From: Spirosoma radiotolerans
Lineage (GTDB): Bacteria > Bacteroidota > Bacteroidia > Cytophagales > Spirosomataceae
Direction: 5' to 3'
Assembly: GCF_000974425.1 (NCBI RefSeq)
Contig: NZ_CP010429.1
Coordinates: 3,472,001-3,536,000 of the forward strand
Length of the DNA stretch: 64,000 nucleotides
Shown here: in pieces, positions 1 to 8,506 of the stretch
How the letters are laid out: each line of letters starts with the position of its first letter
Position numbering within the stretch: position 1 is the first letter of the stretch
Translations under genes and position numbers: made by a program
The notes under the pieces: generated by a model
Told to the model about the DNA's origin: nothing
Databases searched by the model: none
Seen by the model: the letters and a program-made list of their open reading frames with translations, nothing else

Positions 1-735
1 GCCAATCAGATAAATAGTATCGAATGTACCATCGCCCGACTGCTTAAAGGACACGCGCAGATTGCCACCAATAGTTTTGATAGCAACAGGATCAGTTAAA
101 GCCAGTTGCTGGTGGGCGGCTAACGCAACCGCCGTTACGCCCGTGCCGCAGGAATACGTTTCGTCCTCAACACCCCGTTCATAGGTTCTGACAAAAACGG
201 TATCGTCGGCAAGTACCTGCGCATAATTGACATTCGTACCGCCCGGCTGAAAGGAATCACTGTATCGAATGGCACGACCCTCAGCCACGACATCGAGCGA
301 CTCCAGGTCATCCACGAATAAGACAACGTGAGGGGAGCCGGTGTTCAGAAAGGTCAGCCCATCTCGGTCTTCGGTTCCTGATACGGCGCTCATTTTCAGT
401 GAAATACTTTCTTCATCGACAATAGCCGTATGTTCGCCATCTACGGCTATGAACCGCGTTTCCCGATCAAAAAGGCCCAGATCGTGGGCAAACCGAACAA
501 TACACCGCCCACCGTTGCCACACATGCTGCCTTCCGCTCCATCGGCGTTGAAATAGACCATCCGGAAGTCATAGTCCGAATCGTTCTGCAGCAAAATCAA
601 CCCATCGGCCCCAATGCCAAATCGGCGATGGCATAAGTGTTCGATAAACGCCTGATCAGTTGCGGGAAACGTTTTATGTCGGTCATCGATCAAGATAAAG
701 TCGTTGCCGGTACCCTGGTATTTGAAAAAGTCCAT
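1..735 (-). CDS. dapF: Diaminopimelate epimerase, C-terminus cut by window edge
   Basis: The frame is open from an ATG at 735 to the window edge (245 codons, no stop seen). DapF interconverts LL- and meso-diaminopimelate in the cytoplasm, supplying lysine and the peptidoglycan cross-linking residue. Both halves of the two-base active site are visible: one cysteine lies in SMCGNGGRC and the other in YSCGTGVTAVA. The N-terminus (MDFFKYQGTGNDFI) matches the family start. Only a short C-terminal piece should be missing, because DapF is usually about 260-280 residues. It reads in the same direction as rplS but lies beyond a terminator at 758-786, so it probably has its own transcript. Identification is firm. 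Confidence 0.95.
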   Translation of the reverse strand, partial: MDFFKYQGTGNDFILIDDRHKTFPATDQAFIEHLCHRRFGIGADGLILLQNDSDYDFRMVYFNADGAEGSMCGNGGRCIVRFAHDLGLFDRETRFIAVDGEHTAIVDEESISLKMSAVSGTEDRDGLTFLNTGSPHVVLFVDDLESLDVVAEGRAIRYSDSFQPGGTNVNYAQVLADDTVFVRTYERGVEDETYSCGTGVTAVALAAHQQLALTDPVAIKTIGGNLRVSFKQSGDGTFDTIYLIG

Positions 736-757
736 GACATTTGGGCCTATTGACTAC

Positions 758-786
758 AAAAAAAGCCGTCTTTACAGACAGCTTTT
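758..786 (-). terminator. Intrinsic terminator after rplS
   Basis: Read on the minus strand, AAGCTGTCT and AGACGGCTT form a stem with one G-T pair and a GTAA loop, followed by a run of T. It lies between the rplS stop and the dapF start, so it separates the two genes. Confidence 0.8.
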
Positions 787-814
787 CCAACAATGTTGTG
801 TAAGATCGAGGCAA

Positions 815-1189
815 TTAAGCTGCTGCAACTACTTTTGCTTTACGCTCTTTAACACGAGCAGCCTTACCTTGGCGACCGCGAAGATAGAACAGGCGCGCAC
901 GGCGAACTTTGCCCAGACGGACGATTTCGACCTTGTCGACATTGGGTGACAGAAGCGGGAAAATGCGTTCAACGCCAACTCCATTTGATACTTTGCGGAC
1001 GGTGAAAGTCTCGCCACCGGTGCTTGGATTACGGCGTTGAATCACCGTTCCTGTGAACACCTGAATACGTTCCTTATTTCCTTCGCGGATTTTAACGTGT
1101 ACGTTCACCGTATCACCCGCCCGGAATTGGGGCAACTCGGTGCGACGCTGCGCGTTGTCTGCCTCCACTAATTTGATTAACTCGCTCAT
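815..1189 (-). CDS. rplS: 50S ribosomal protein L19 (bL19)
   Basis: The 124-residue protein matches bL19 in length and sequence. Recognisable parts are the N-terminal [20 protein letters not shown] stretch, then [15 protein letters not shown], the [10 protein letters not shown] block and the basic [21 protein letters not shown] segment. It sits at the 30S/50S interface. In many bacteria rplS is the last gene of rpsP-rimM-trmD-rplS. Here it stands alone about 47 kb from those genes, with its own promoter (TATCTTTG at 1240-1233) and terminator. The start is the ATG at 1189. Confidence 0.98.
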   Translation of the reverse strand: MSELIKLVEADNAQRRTELPQFRAGDTVNVHVKIREGNKERIQVFTGTVIQRRNPSTGGETFTVRKVSNGVGVERIFPLLSPNVDKVEIVRLGKVRRARLFYLRGRQGKAARVKERKAKVVAAA

Positions 1190-1232
1190 GACCGTATATA
1201 AATCGCCAGATAACTATTTGCGAAATGAGCCG

Positions 1233-1240
1233 CAAAGATA
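1233..1240 (-). promoter_or_regulatory. Bacteroidota -7 promoter element for rplS
   Basis: The minus strand reads TATCTTTG, a match to TAnnTTTG, 44 bases before the rplS ATG. It lies back to back with the plus-strand element at 1264-1271, so the two divergent genes share a 114-base control region. No convincing -33 TTTG is seen. Confidence 0.6.
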
Positions 1241-1263
1241 GTAATTTTCTCAGTAGGAGAAAA

Positions 1264-1271
1264 TACTTTTG
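1264..1271 (+). promoter_or_regulatory. Bacteroidota -7 promoter element for nnr
   Basis: TACTTTTG matches TAnnTTTG and lies 32 bases before the ATG of the NAD(P)HX repair gene, a typical distance. Confidence 0.6.
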
Positions 1272-1303
1272 CAAAATTACGTGCGGCACCAACAACCAAC
1301 TTT

Positions 1304-2821
1304 ATGAAAATACTGAACGTTGATCAAATTCGTTCCCTTGACCAATCGACAATACAACACGAACCGATAGCGCCAATTAATTTAATGGAGCGGGCCGCAC
1401 TCACCTTTGTCGACTGGTTCGTTGATCACTTTCCCAGTACAACCAAAACAAAAATTTTCTGTGGATTAGGTAATAACGGGGGCGACGGTTTGGCCATTGC
1501 CCGCTTGTTGCTGGAACGTGAATACCCCGTCGACATCTTCGTTGTGCGCTATGCCCCCCGCGAGTCGGATGATTTTATGCACAACCATCGGCGGCTTAAA
1601 CTCGTTACCGAGAGGGTTCATTACATTGAGTCAACGACCGATATACCGGCCATTCGTCACCATGATGTTGTTATTGACGCTATACTTGGTTCAGGCCTGT
1701 CGCGCCCAACCGAGGGCATTGTCAGTGATACGATCAAAGCGATTAATCGCGCCCCAGCAACGGTTATTTCGGTCGACATTGCCAGCGGACTCTATACCGA
1801 TCAGCCGAATAGCCCGACCGATGTCATTATCGAACCCGATTATACGCTTTCGTTTCAGCTACCCAAACTGGCCTTTATGCTGCCCAAAAACGAACCCTAC
1901 GTGGGTGATTGGCAATTACTGGACATTCGGCTGCATAAACGATTCATTGACCTGGCCCCAACGCCTTATTATTTTACCCAACCCGATGAAGCTCGTCTGT
2001 TGCTCCATAAACGAAAGCGATTTTCGAACAAGGGCACGTTTGGTCATGCCTTGTTACTGGTGGGTAGTTATGGAAAAATTGGCGCAGCCGTTTTAGCCGC
2101 CCGTGCCTGCTTGCGGTCGGGAGTTGGGTTGTTGACAGTACAGGTGCCCCAGTGCGGCTATACCATTTTACAAACCAGTGTTCCGGAAGCGATGTGCAGC
2201 CCAGACCGGCACCAGAACGTACTTACAGGAACGGCTCCGGCGGGTCATCCGGGCAATGAAAGCATCGATCCATCGGACTATTCGACGATTGGCATTGGTC
2301 CGGGAATCGGTAAAGCTCCCGAAACACTGGCCATGCTGAAAGGGTTATTACCAACCTTAAAAAAGCCGATTGTTGTTGATGCCGATGCCTTGAATTTACT
2401 GGCTGAAAATCGTGAAGCATTGGCAAATCTTCCCAAAAACAGTATCCTTACTCCTCATCCCAAGGAATTTGAACGGCTTACAAAAAAATGGAATGATGAT
2501 TACGAGAAGTTGACTATCCTGCGTGATTTTGCCAAAAAATACCAGGTGGTCGTTATTTTAAAAGGCGCTCATTCTGCCGTTGCGACACCCGGTGGGGACA
2601 TCCATTTCAATTCGACGGGAAATCCGGGGTTAAGTACCGGCGGCACCGGCGATGTGCTGACGGGTATTTTAACGGCTCTGCTTGCTCAAGGCTATGATCC
2701 GGTCGAAGCGGCTGTGCTTGGCGTTTTTTCTCATGGCCTGGCCGGTGATCGTGTAGCCCAGCAACGTGGGCCTATCGGCATGACAGCTTCTGATGTAATT
2801 GATGCGTTACGGTGGGAATAA
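1304..2821 (+). CDS. nnr: Bifunctional NAD(P)HX epimerase / ADP-dependent NAD(P)HX dehydratase
   Basis: The 505-residue protein repairs hydrated NADH and NADPH. The N-terminal half (about 1-215) is the YjeF_N epimerase: it has the Rossmann-like segment CGLGNNGGDGLAIARLL and an acidic VVIDAILGSGLSRP block. The C-terminal half (about 225-500) is the ribokinase-like dehydratase: GPGIGK, VVDADALNLL, ILTPHPKEFERL and the catalytic-type STGNPGLSTGGTGDVLTG motif are all present. Both active regions look intact and the length is the usual one for the fused form (E. coli YjeF/NnrED). It is monocistronic, divergent from rplS and followed by a weak hairpin at 2834-2861. Confidence 0.95.
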   Translation: MKILNVDQIRSLDQSTIQHEPIAPINLMERAALTFVDWFVDHFPSTTKTKIFCGLGNNGGDGLAIARLLLEREYPVDIFVVRYAPRESDDFMHNHRRLKLVTERVHYIESTTDIPAIRHHDVVIDAILGSGLSRPTEGIVSDTIKAINRAPATVISVDIASGLYTDQPNSPTDVIIEPDYTLSFQLPKLAFMLPKNEPYVGDWQLLDIRLHKRFIDLAPTPYYFTQPDEARLLLHKRKRFSNKGTFGHALLLVGSYGKIGAAVLAARACLRSGVGLLTVQVPQCGYTILQTSVPEAMCSPDRHQNVLTGTAPAGHPGNESIDPSDYSTIGIGPGIGKAPETLAMLKGLLPTLKKPIVVDADALNLLAENREALANLPKNSILTPHPKEFERLTKKWNDDYEKLTILRDFAKKYQVVVILKGAHSAVATPGGDIHFNSTGNPGLSTGGTGDVLTGILTALLAQGYDPVEAAVLGVFSHGLAGDRVAQQRGPIGMTASDVIDALRWE

Positions 2822-2833
2822 ATTTACCAATAA

Positions 2834-2861
2834 GTGTGGATTTTGTTCCACATATCCACAC
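2834..2861. repeat. Short inverted repeat after nnr
   Basis: GTGTGGAT and ATCCACAC form 8-bp arms around a 12-base loop just after the nnr stop. No T-run follows, so it is a weak terminator or RNA-stabilising hairpin at best. Confidence 0.4.
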
Positions 2862-3031
2862 AACTAAATAGAGTAATGTTTAATTAAACTTACCGCTTAC
2901 GAAATATCCAGGGAGGGTAGTAAAAGGTAGTTATACGTATTCAGCAGATTCCGGGTTTTCGCTCTATTTCCAGCTAAAACAAGGTCCCAAATTTGTGTCA
3001 GTATTATCAAACAGCATACTACTGCCCACAA

Positions 3032-3196
3032 ATGAAACACACAGTACAGCGCGATTGGCGTACGAGCCGCCCCTCCCGGAGAAATCGAGTATCTTTTGAT
3101 CAAACAACTGCCCTGGGCGGTCTGACGATGGCTCTGTTTGCTTATATACTCTACTATTTTATTTATCCAATGATTGCCAAAGGGTTACTTTGGTAA
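3032..3196 (+). CDS. Small hypothetical single-span membrane protein
   Basis: A 54-residue frame starts at ATG 3032. The first 25 residues are strongly basic (RDWRTSRPSRRNR) and the rest is one hydrophobic segment, about residues 33-53, ending IAKGLLW. This predicts a small inner-membrane protein with a positively charged cytoplasmic N-terminus. No family is recognised. It fills the gap between nnr and the convergent feoB and stops 12 bases before the feoB stop. No promoter is obvious. Amino-acid composition argues for coding, but the frame is short and unproven. Confidence 0.45.
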   Translation: MKHTVQRDWRTSRPSRRNRVSFDQTTALGGLTMALFAYILYYFIYPMIAKGLLW

Positions 3197-3208
3197 GATT
3201 AATGCCGG

Positions 3209-5326
3209 CTACTTTAGAAACTGATAGGTAGCCAGGGCAGAAACATAGGCGAGTACCATCATATAGGTTAATTGTATGGCTGGCCATTTCCAGCTCTTTG
3301 TTTCGCGTTGGGTAGCGGCTAGTGTACTCATGCACATCATAGCAAAAACATAGAAAACCAACAGCGACCAGGCCAGGGCTGGTGTATACATAACCTCCCC
3401 CGTTTCGGGATTCCGCTCCTGCCGAAGCCGCTCCCGAATCGTGACGCCAGCATCATCGGCGCCATCACCAATACTGTATATCGTGGACATTGTCCCAACG
3501 AACACTTCGCGGGCGGCAAACGAGCTTAACAGGGCGATACCGATTTTCCAGTCATAGCCCAGTGGCCGAATAACGGGTTCGATAAAATGGCCGAAATTAC
3601 CAGCGTAAGACGCTTCGAGTCGTTCGGATGCAATGCGATTCTGCAACACATCCGCGGCAACTGTGGGATTTTGTTGACGGACATCAGCCTCCGCCTGCTC
3701 CATCGAATTACCGGGACCATAACTAGCCAGCACCCACAGTACGATAGATATCGCCAGAATAACTCGCCCGGCTTCCCACACAAACGACCGCACACTTTCC
3801 CAAACCGTTAACCCGACATGGTTCCAGCGAGGCAGTTTAAACGTGGGCAATTCCATGATAAAATACCCGCGTTCTTTTGTTTTAAGAAAGAGCTTCAGGA
3901 CGTAAGCAGCCAGCAAAGCGCTGACCAGCCCAAGCAAGTACAGGCTCATCAGCGCCAATCCCTGAAGGTTGAAAACACCCAGAACACGCTGACTAGGCAC
4001 TACCAAGGCAATCAGAATCGTATAAATGGGCAGTCGGGCCGAGCAACTCATCAACGGCGTTACCAGAATGGTAATCAACCTATCCCGCCGGGTACCGATA
4101 CTACGCGTCGCCATAATGGCGGGAACGGCACAGGCTACCCCGGAAATAAGCGGCACGACACTCCGACCATTTAACCCGAACTTACGCATGATCCGGTCCA
4201 TGATCACCATCACCCGCGACATGTAACCCGACTCCTCTAATAGCGCAATCAGCAGAAACAGAAAGGCGATCTGCGGAATAAAAACGAGTATACCGCCAAT
4301 ACCCGCCAGTACGCCATCCGTAAGCAGATCAGTAAGTGGACCCGGTGGCAGGCTTTCTTTTAGTTGCCCATTGAGCCAGGCAACACCCGTATCGATTGCA
4401 TCCATGAACGGCTGTGCCCAGGCAAAAATGGCCTGAAAAATTAACAGCAGCACAAAGCCGAAAATGGCGTATCCCCAAACGGGATGCAATAAAATCCGAT
4501 CCAGTTTCTGGCTCCAGGTCGGCTGGTTAATAGGACGCTTGTCGGTAACGACTTCCGTTACGATTGCTGCTATACGTTTATAGCGTGTGATGGTCTCGTT
4601 CGCCTGGAACGTTGACTCGTTGAACTGATGCTTATCAATAATGGCATCTAAGCCAACCTGTTGTGTACGACTGAGAAACGAAAACCCATCATGTTGAATA
4701 ATGTACTGTAGCGCGAGGTAGTTATTTTCGAGCTGGTACTGAGTTCTGGTATCTGCGATTAAGTCTGTAGCTTCATCGGCCGGATCGAAGAAAAGTTTAC
4801 CCGGCAGGGTTGGCGTCTGGATTTGTTCCTGAACGGCCTTTTTGAGCAAATCGATTCCTCCACCAGTCCGGGCGTTGATCCGTACGACGGGTACGCCCAG
4901 CCGCATCGCCAACCGCACGGCATTGACGGCTTTGGACTGCTGCTCGGCTACATCAAGCATATTCAGAGCCAGAACGGTCGGCACGCCCAAATCAACGACT
5001 TGTGTAAACAGGAGCAGATTCCGGTGAAGATTGGCGGCATCAACGACAACAACAGCCACATCGGGGTAATCGGGGTGACTGGGGTTAGCCAAAATGTCAG
5101 TAACGATTTGCTCGTCCAACGACTTTGGGTAAATGGAATAGACACCTGGAAGATCGATAACAATAGATGAGGTCTGTGCATCCAGGGGCCACACGCCGGA
5201 TTTTTTATCCATCGTGACACCGGGAAAATTACCCGTCTTCTGACGCAAGCCGGTCAGTTGATTGAATAAAGACGATTTACCGGCGTTTGGGTTGCCAACA
5301 AGGGCAATTATAGAAGACGATTTCAA
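3209..5326 (-). CDS. feoB: Ferrous iron transport protein B
   Basis: The 705-residue protein drives Fe(II) uptake across the inner membrane. The N-terminal G domain shows G1 GNPNAGKSSLFN, G3 DLPG, G4 LNMLD and a G5-like INARTGG. A helical linker follows (about 170-270). The membrane part begins near residue 285 and contains two gate (nucleoside recognition) domains, with the conserved segments GYMSRVMVIMDRIMRKFGLNG and CAVPAIMATR, then a FeoB_C region. It starts at a TTG (5326), since no ATG precedes the P-loop. feoA lies 70 bases upstream in the same direction, so the two are probably co-transcribed. Confidence 0.97.
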   Translation of the reverse strand: MKSSSIIALVGNPNAGKSSLFNQLTGLRQKTGNFPGVTMDKKSGVWPLDAQTSSIVIDLPGVYSIYPKSLDEQIVTDILANPSHPDYPDVAVVVVDAANLHRNLLLFTQVVDLGVPTVLALNMLDVAEQQSKAVNAVRLAMRLGVPVVRINARTGGGIDLLKKAVQEQIQTPTLPGKLFFDPADEATDLIADTRTQYQLENNYLALQYIIQHDGFSFLSRTQQVGLDAIIDKHQFNESTFQANETITRYKRIAAIVTEVVTDKRPINQPTWSQKLDRILLHPVWGYAIFGFVLLLIFQAIFAWAQPFMDAIDTGVAWLNGQLKESLPPGPLTDLLTDGVLAGIGGILVFIPQIAFLFLLIALLEESGYMSRVMVIMDRIMRKFGLNGRSVVPLISGVACAVPAIMATRSIGTRRDRLITILVTPLMSCSARLPIYTILIALVVPSQRVLGVFNLQGLALMSLYLLGLVSALLAAYVLKLFLKTKERGYFIMELPTFKLPRWNHVGLTVWESVRSFVWEAGRVILAISIVLWVLASYGPGNSMEQAEADVRQQNPTVAADVLQNRIASERLEASYAGNFGHFIEPVIRPLGYDWKIGIALLSSFAAREVFVGTMSTIYSIGDGADDAGVTIRERLRQERNPETGEVMYTPALAWSLLVFYVFAMMCMSTLAATQRETKSWKWPAIQLTYMMVLAYVSALATYQFLK

Positions 5327-5396
5327 GGCACAGGTTCAGACGGGGCCGTCCTTACACAATGCATGAAGACGGGACCATCCGCACGGTTAAGTACAG

Positions 5397-5630
5397 TTAT
5401 TCTTTATTCTGAATCAGAATCGTAGCGGCTTCGGACTTACGCATCGCCAGGCAATAACCGGCTACGTTCAGGCATATTGGATCACCCAGGGGCGCTTTGC
5501 TATGCAAGCATATTTCAGCACCGGGCAAACAGCCCATTTCGAGCAACTTAAGCGACATTAACTGATTATTGAACGACTCAATAATGGCTCGTTCTCCTAT
5601 TTTCAGGTCAGCTACGCTACGGTTACTCAT
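5397..5630 (-). CDS. feoA: Ferrous iron transport protein A
   Basis: This 77-residue SH3-like protein is the usual small cytosolic partner of FeoB. Family traits are LKIGERAII near the N-terminus, LKLLEMGCLPGAEI in the middle and a C-terminal beta strand with LAMRKSEA. It precedes feoB in the standard feoAB order. The ATG at 5630 gives the normal FeoA length. An inverted repeat at 5646-5661, 15 bases upstream of the start, could be an iron-regulator site. Confidence 0.93.
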   Translation of the reverse strand: MSNRSVADLKIGERAIIESFNNQLMSLKLLEMGCLPGAEICLHSKAPLGDPICLNVAGYCLAMRKSEAATILIQNKE

Positions 5631-5645
5631 GGTCTTCTTGAGGCT

Positions 5646-5661
5646 AATCTTTATTTAGATT
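5646..5661. promoter_or_regulatory. Candidate operator upstream of feoAB
   Basis: AATCT-TTATTT-AGATT is a small A/T-rich inverted repeat ending 15 bases before the feoA ATG. Iron genes are usually controlled by Fur or DtxR-type repressors that bind such dyads. The match to a particular consensus is not clear, so this rests on position and symmetry only. Confidence 0.3.
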
Positions 5662-5708
5662 CAGTTTAATTAACACAAGATTACAACGGAAAGTTTATTG
5701 ATGCAAAT

Positions 5709-6473
5709 CTATCGTAGCAAATCCCACGCAAACCGGACAATTGTTGCCGCAATCAGCGCCAGAAAAAATACGCGGATAAAACGATTACCTTTCAGAATAG
5801 CCAGTCGTGCGCCTAAAAAAGCGCCAGTCAGGTTGGCAATCGCCATAGGAAAAGCCAGGGCATACAGGATTTTACCTTCACTCACAAAATATAAGGTGCT
5901 GGCTAGATTCGTGGATGCGTTAACCAATTTAGCGTGGGCGCTCGCCTTCAAAAAATCGAAACCGATCAGGGCAATAAATCCCAGCACCAGAAAACTGCCC
6001 GTTCCCGGTCCGAAAAACCCATCGTAAAAGCCAATAGCCGCTCCCATACTCCACATGCGTGTCTGCTGCTGCCGGGCCGTCACGATTCGGTGAGCGACCT
6101 GCCCAAAGTCTTTTTTAGTGAGCGTATAAATAAATACTACAACCAAGATAGTAAGTGCAAGCGGCTTCATGAAGCTATTGGGCACCTGCGAGAGCGTCCA
6201 TGAGCCGAGCCAAGACGCCCCAAAGGCAATGGCCATCATGGGACCAATGAATCGCCCAACGACAGCAACACGACGGCTGTATTGAAAAGCGCCCATCAGA
6301 CTGCCAAACATAGACGGAATTTTGGTCGTCCCGATCAGGGTTGGCACCGGATATTGCGGTAGGGTGAATAACATAGCGGGCGTTTGGATCAGCCCTCCCC
6401 CACCAATGATCGCGTCGACAAAACCAGCGAGAAACGAAAAACTACAAAGAATCAGAACGGTCGAATAATCCAT
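5709..6473 (-). CDS. TauE/SafE (TSUP) family membrane permease
   Basis: This 254-residue protein of about eight membrane spans belongs to the TSUP family, whose members export sulfite or organosulfonates. The N-terminal repeat motif FLAGFVDAIIGGGGLIQTPAM is characteristic and is echoed in the second half by AIGFYDGFFGPGTGSFLVLGF. The frame extends to a GTG at 6500, but the -7 element at 6513-6506 would put transcription start about there. The ATG at 6473 (MDYSTVLILC) is therefore preferred. Substrate cannot be told from sequence. It lies upstream of feoA in the same direction with a 78-base gap and no visible terminator. Confidence 0.9.
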   Translation of the reverse strand: MDYSTVLILCSFSFLAGFVDAIIGGGGLIQTPAMLFTLPQYPVPTLIGTTKIPSMFGSLMGAFQYSRRVAVVGRFIGPMMAIAFGASWLGSWTLSQVPNSFMKPLALTILVVVFIYTLTKKDFGQVAHRIVTARQQQTRMWSMGAAIGFYDGFFGPGTGSFLVLGFIALIGFDFLKASAHAKLVNASTNLASTLYFVSEGKILYALAFPMAIANLTGAFLGARLAILKGNRFIRVFFLALIAATIVRFAWDLLR

Positions 6474-6505
6474 TAAGTAAGCGTATTCCTTAACTAGCAC
6501 CGATG

Positions 6506-6513
6506 CAAAAGTA
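6506..6513 (-). promoter_or_regulatory. -7 promoter element for the TSUP gene; decides the start
   Basis: The minus strand reads TACTTTTG. Transcription would begin near 6500, which excludes the GTG at 6500 as a normal start and favours the ATG at 6473. Confidence 0.55.
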
Positions 6514-6676
6514 GTTATTGTGAATGCGATTCAGGCTACCGTAGCGATTATTGACCAAATCAATTCTGATACCAACGCCAACCTACTTGTACTCCGTCAG
6601 GCGATCGCCCAATAAGCTGTAGTATAGATGGCATCAGAAGGTGAAACTATTTCTTTTTCGCATCAGCATTGCGCTG

Positions 6677-6684
6677 TAAATTTG
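6677..6684 (+). promoter_or_regulatory. -7 promoter element for the ccm genes
   Basis: TAAATTTG matches TAnnTTTG and ends 19 bases before the ccmB ATG. The remainder of the 6514-6676 gap shows no gene or clear repeat. Confidence 0.6.
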
Positions 6685-6703
6685 CAGAATTAATAGATCG
6701 AGC

Positions 6704-7378
6704 ATGGCAGAATCAGTACGGCAAATGAGTGCGTTGATGCGGAAGGAATTTCTGCTGGAGTGGCGACAACGCTACGCGCTCAACGGAATGCTGCTGTACA
6801 TTGTGGGAGCGGTGTTTGTGTGCTACCTGAGCTTCAACGCCAAACGCGGTCAACTAACTCCTATTGTCTGGAATACACTGTTCTGGATTATCCTGCTGTT
6901 TACAGCCATCAATGCCATTGCCAAGAGTTTTGTGCAGGAGCGAGCGGGGCGTCAGCTCTATTATTATACGCTGGCCAGTCCGCAACAGATCATCCTGTCA
7001 AAAATTCTGTATAATACGGTTCTCATGCTCATACTGTCCTTTTTAGGCTTTGGAGTTTATGCCTTTGTAATGGGTAATCCGGTGAACGATGTACCGCTTT
7101 ACCTGCTTACACTGTTGCTGGGCGCTATCGGTTTTGCGTCATCGCTAACCCTGGTGTCGGGTATTGCCAGCAAAGCCGAAAATCCGGCAACGCTGATGGC
7201 CGTTCTGAGTTTTCCGATCATTCTGCCACTGCTGCTCATGCTGTTAAAAGTCTCGAAGAATGCGCTGGATGGTCTTGATCGAAGCGTCAGCTGGAGTGAA
7301 ATTGCAACCGTATTGGCTATCGACGCCATTGTGGTAACACTTTCGTGGTTGTTGTTTCCGTTTTTATGGCGGAGTTAA
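6704..7378 (+). CDS. ccmB: Heme exporter protein CcmB
   Basis: The 224-residue protein has six predicted membrane spans and is the permease subunit of the CcmAB transporter, which releases holo-CcmE during cytochrome c maturation. Family hallmarks are the N-terminal LMRKEFLLEWRQRYALNG amphipathic segment, the AINAIAKSFVQERAGRQLYYY loop, and SGIASKAENPATLMAVLSFPIILPLLL near the C-terminus. The family's usual length is about 220 residues. It is first in the local ccm cluster. No ATPase gene ccmA lies beside it, so that gene must be elsewhere if present. Confidence 0.93.
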   Translation: MAESVRQMSALMRKEFLLEWRQRYALNGMLLYIVGAVFVCYLSFNAKRGQLTPIVWNTLFWIILLFTAINAIAKSFVQERAGRQLYYYTLASPQQIILSKILYNTVLMLILSFLGFGVYAFVMGNPVNDVPLYLLTLLLGAIGFASSLTLVSGIASKAENPATLMAVLSFPIILPLLLMLLKVSKNALDGLDRSVSWSEIATVLAIDAIVVTLSWLLFPFLWRS

Positions 7379-7385
7379 TGGAACA

Positions 7386-7436
7386 CGGACATTCTGTCCG
7401 CCCTTATTTGCATAACACTGCGGACGAGAGGTCCGC
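7386..7436. repeat. Pair of small hairpins between ccmB and ccmC
   Basis: CGGAC-ATTCT-GTCCG (7386-7400) is followed by GCGGAC-GAGAG-GTCCGC (7420-7436). The two hairpins share the GCGGAC/GTCCGC stem word and fill the 67-base gap. Neither has a T-run, so they look more like repeats or RNA-processing structures than terminators. Confidence 0.6.
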
Positions 7437-7445
7437 ATTACTTAG

Positions 7446-8105
7446 ATGAGAAAAAACTGGTGGAAGGCCCTGGCGGTCTTGATTTTAACGTATGTGATTT
7501 TACAGGGATTGCTGGGCGTTGTGCCGCGCCAGCCAATTCTGAACGAGAGCATTCGGAACGTCTATTTTCACGTACCGCTTTGGTTCAGTATGATCGCTCT
7601 GCTGCTGACGTCGGCCATTTATTCGATTCGATACCTGCGAAGCGGTCGTCTGGACGACGATCTGGTAGCGGTTGAGTTTGCCAATTCCGCTATTTTATTT
7701 GGCTTACTGGGTTGCCTGACGGGTTCGATCTGGGCCAACTTCACCTGGGGCGAACCCTGGCCAAATGACCCGAAACTAAATAGTGTGGCGGTGGGAATGC
7801 TCATGTATCTGGCTTACCTGATTCTACGCGGCTCCTTTGACGACGAGCAGCGTCGGGCTCGCATCTCGGCGGTGTACAATATTTTTGCTTTTGCCGTATT
7901 TGTTCCCCTGATCTTCATCGTTCCACGCCTAACAGATTCGCTGCATCCTGGTAATGGCGGTAACCCGGCCTTTGGCAAGTATGATATGGACAACCGAATT
8001 CGGATGGTATTTTACCCGGCCATTATCGGCTTCATCCTGCTGGGCGTCTGGATTACGGAACTGCGCGTTCGGTTCCGACGGCTGAAAGCCGCTTTAGATG
8101 ATTAA
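7446..8105 (+). CDS. ccmC: Heme transport protein CcmC (CcsA superfamily)
   Basis: The 219-residue integral membrane protein delivers heme to CcmE. It shows six spans, a periplasmic histidine in NVYFHVPLWF, and a degenerate tryptophan-rich WWD loop: TWGEPWPNDPKLN, where the classic form is WGxxWxWDxxLT. A second conserved histidine sits in DSLHPGNG. The shortened WWD motif is, from memory, common in Bacteroidota CcmC and need not mean loss of function. It is part of the ccmB-C-D-E-F order and begins 67 bases after ccmB. Confidence 0.92.
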   Translation: MRKNWWKALAVLILTYVILQGLLGVVPRQPILNESIRNVYFHVPLWFSMIALLLTSAIYSIRYLRSGRLDDDLVAVEFANSAILFGLLGCLTGSIWANFTWGEPWPNDPKLNSVAVGMLMYLAYLILRGSFDDEQRRARISAVYNIFAFAVFVPLIFIVPRLTDSLHPGNGGNPAFGKYDMDNRIRMVFYPAIIGFILLGVWITELRVRFRRLKAALDD

Positions 8106-8157
8106 AGTCATAGCATTATAGCACTTGCCGAAACTACCATTCGGGAATGATTCAGCT

Positions 8158-8165
8158 TATCTTTG
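8158..8165 (+). promoter_or_regulatory. Possible internal promoter before ccmD
   Basis: TATCTTTG matches TAnnTTTG, 29 bases before the ccmD-like ATG. It may give ccmD-E-F a second transcript separate from ccmB-C. Confidence 0.5.
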
Positions 8166-8194
8166 CGTTATTTTTCTAACTACTACGTACGACA

Positions 8195-8449
8195 ATGCGA
8201 CTGCCTTTTCGCTTAATCTGTCTCCTGGCAACATTACTTCTCCTTAGCCAAAACTTGATGGCCCAACAGCCGGTAGCGGATGGTATTGAAATGGCCGACC
8301 GGCTGCGCGCCGACGGTAAAATATGGGTAGTGGTTGCCGTCATCGCGGCCGTTTTTACCGGCATTATCATCTACCTTATTCGGCTCGACCAGCAGCTTGG
8401 AAAGTTGGAGAAAGAGGTGAAGGAAAATAAGAAGCAATTTAGTTTGTAG
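8195..8449 (+). CDS. ccmD: CcmD-like small membrane protein
   Basis: This 84-residue protein has a cleavable-looking N-terminal signal (LICLLATLLLLSQNLMAQ), then one membrane span (WVVVAVIAAVFTGIIIYLIRL) and a charged, coiled-coil-like tail (KLEKEVKENKK). CcmD proteins are small, single-span and poorly conserved; they help release heme-loaded CcmE from CcmABC. The call rests on position between ccmC and ccmE and on topology. It is longer than enterobacterial CcmD because of the added signal-like segment. This layout is familiar from Bacteroidota genomes. Confidence 0.75.
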   Translation: MRLPFRLICLLATLLLLSQNLMAQQPVADGIEMADRLRADGKIWVVVAVIAAVFTGIIIYLIRLDQQLGKLEKEVKENKKQFSL

Positions 8450-8454
8450 TCCGT

Positions 8455-8488
8455 GGCTGTGGTTCACTAAACCCGTTAAACCACAGCC
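8455..8488. repeat. Intergenic palindrome between ccmD and ccmE
   Basis: GGCTGTGGTT and AACCACAGCC form perfect 10-bp arms around 14 bases. The arm word resembles the TTTGTGGTT core of the palindromes at 11684, 35508, 50171 and 63833. There is no T-run. Confidence 0.7.
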
Positions 8489-8506
8489 GATAAACCAGTT
8501 AACACC

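Noticed and set aside
1497-2096. 199-codon plus-strand frame
   Set aside because: It is a second frame inside nnr; the nnr frame carries the enzyme motifs.
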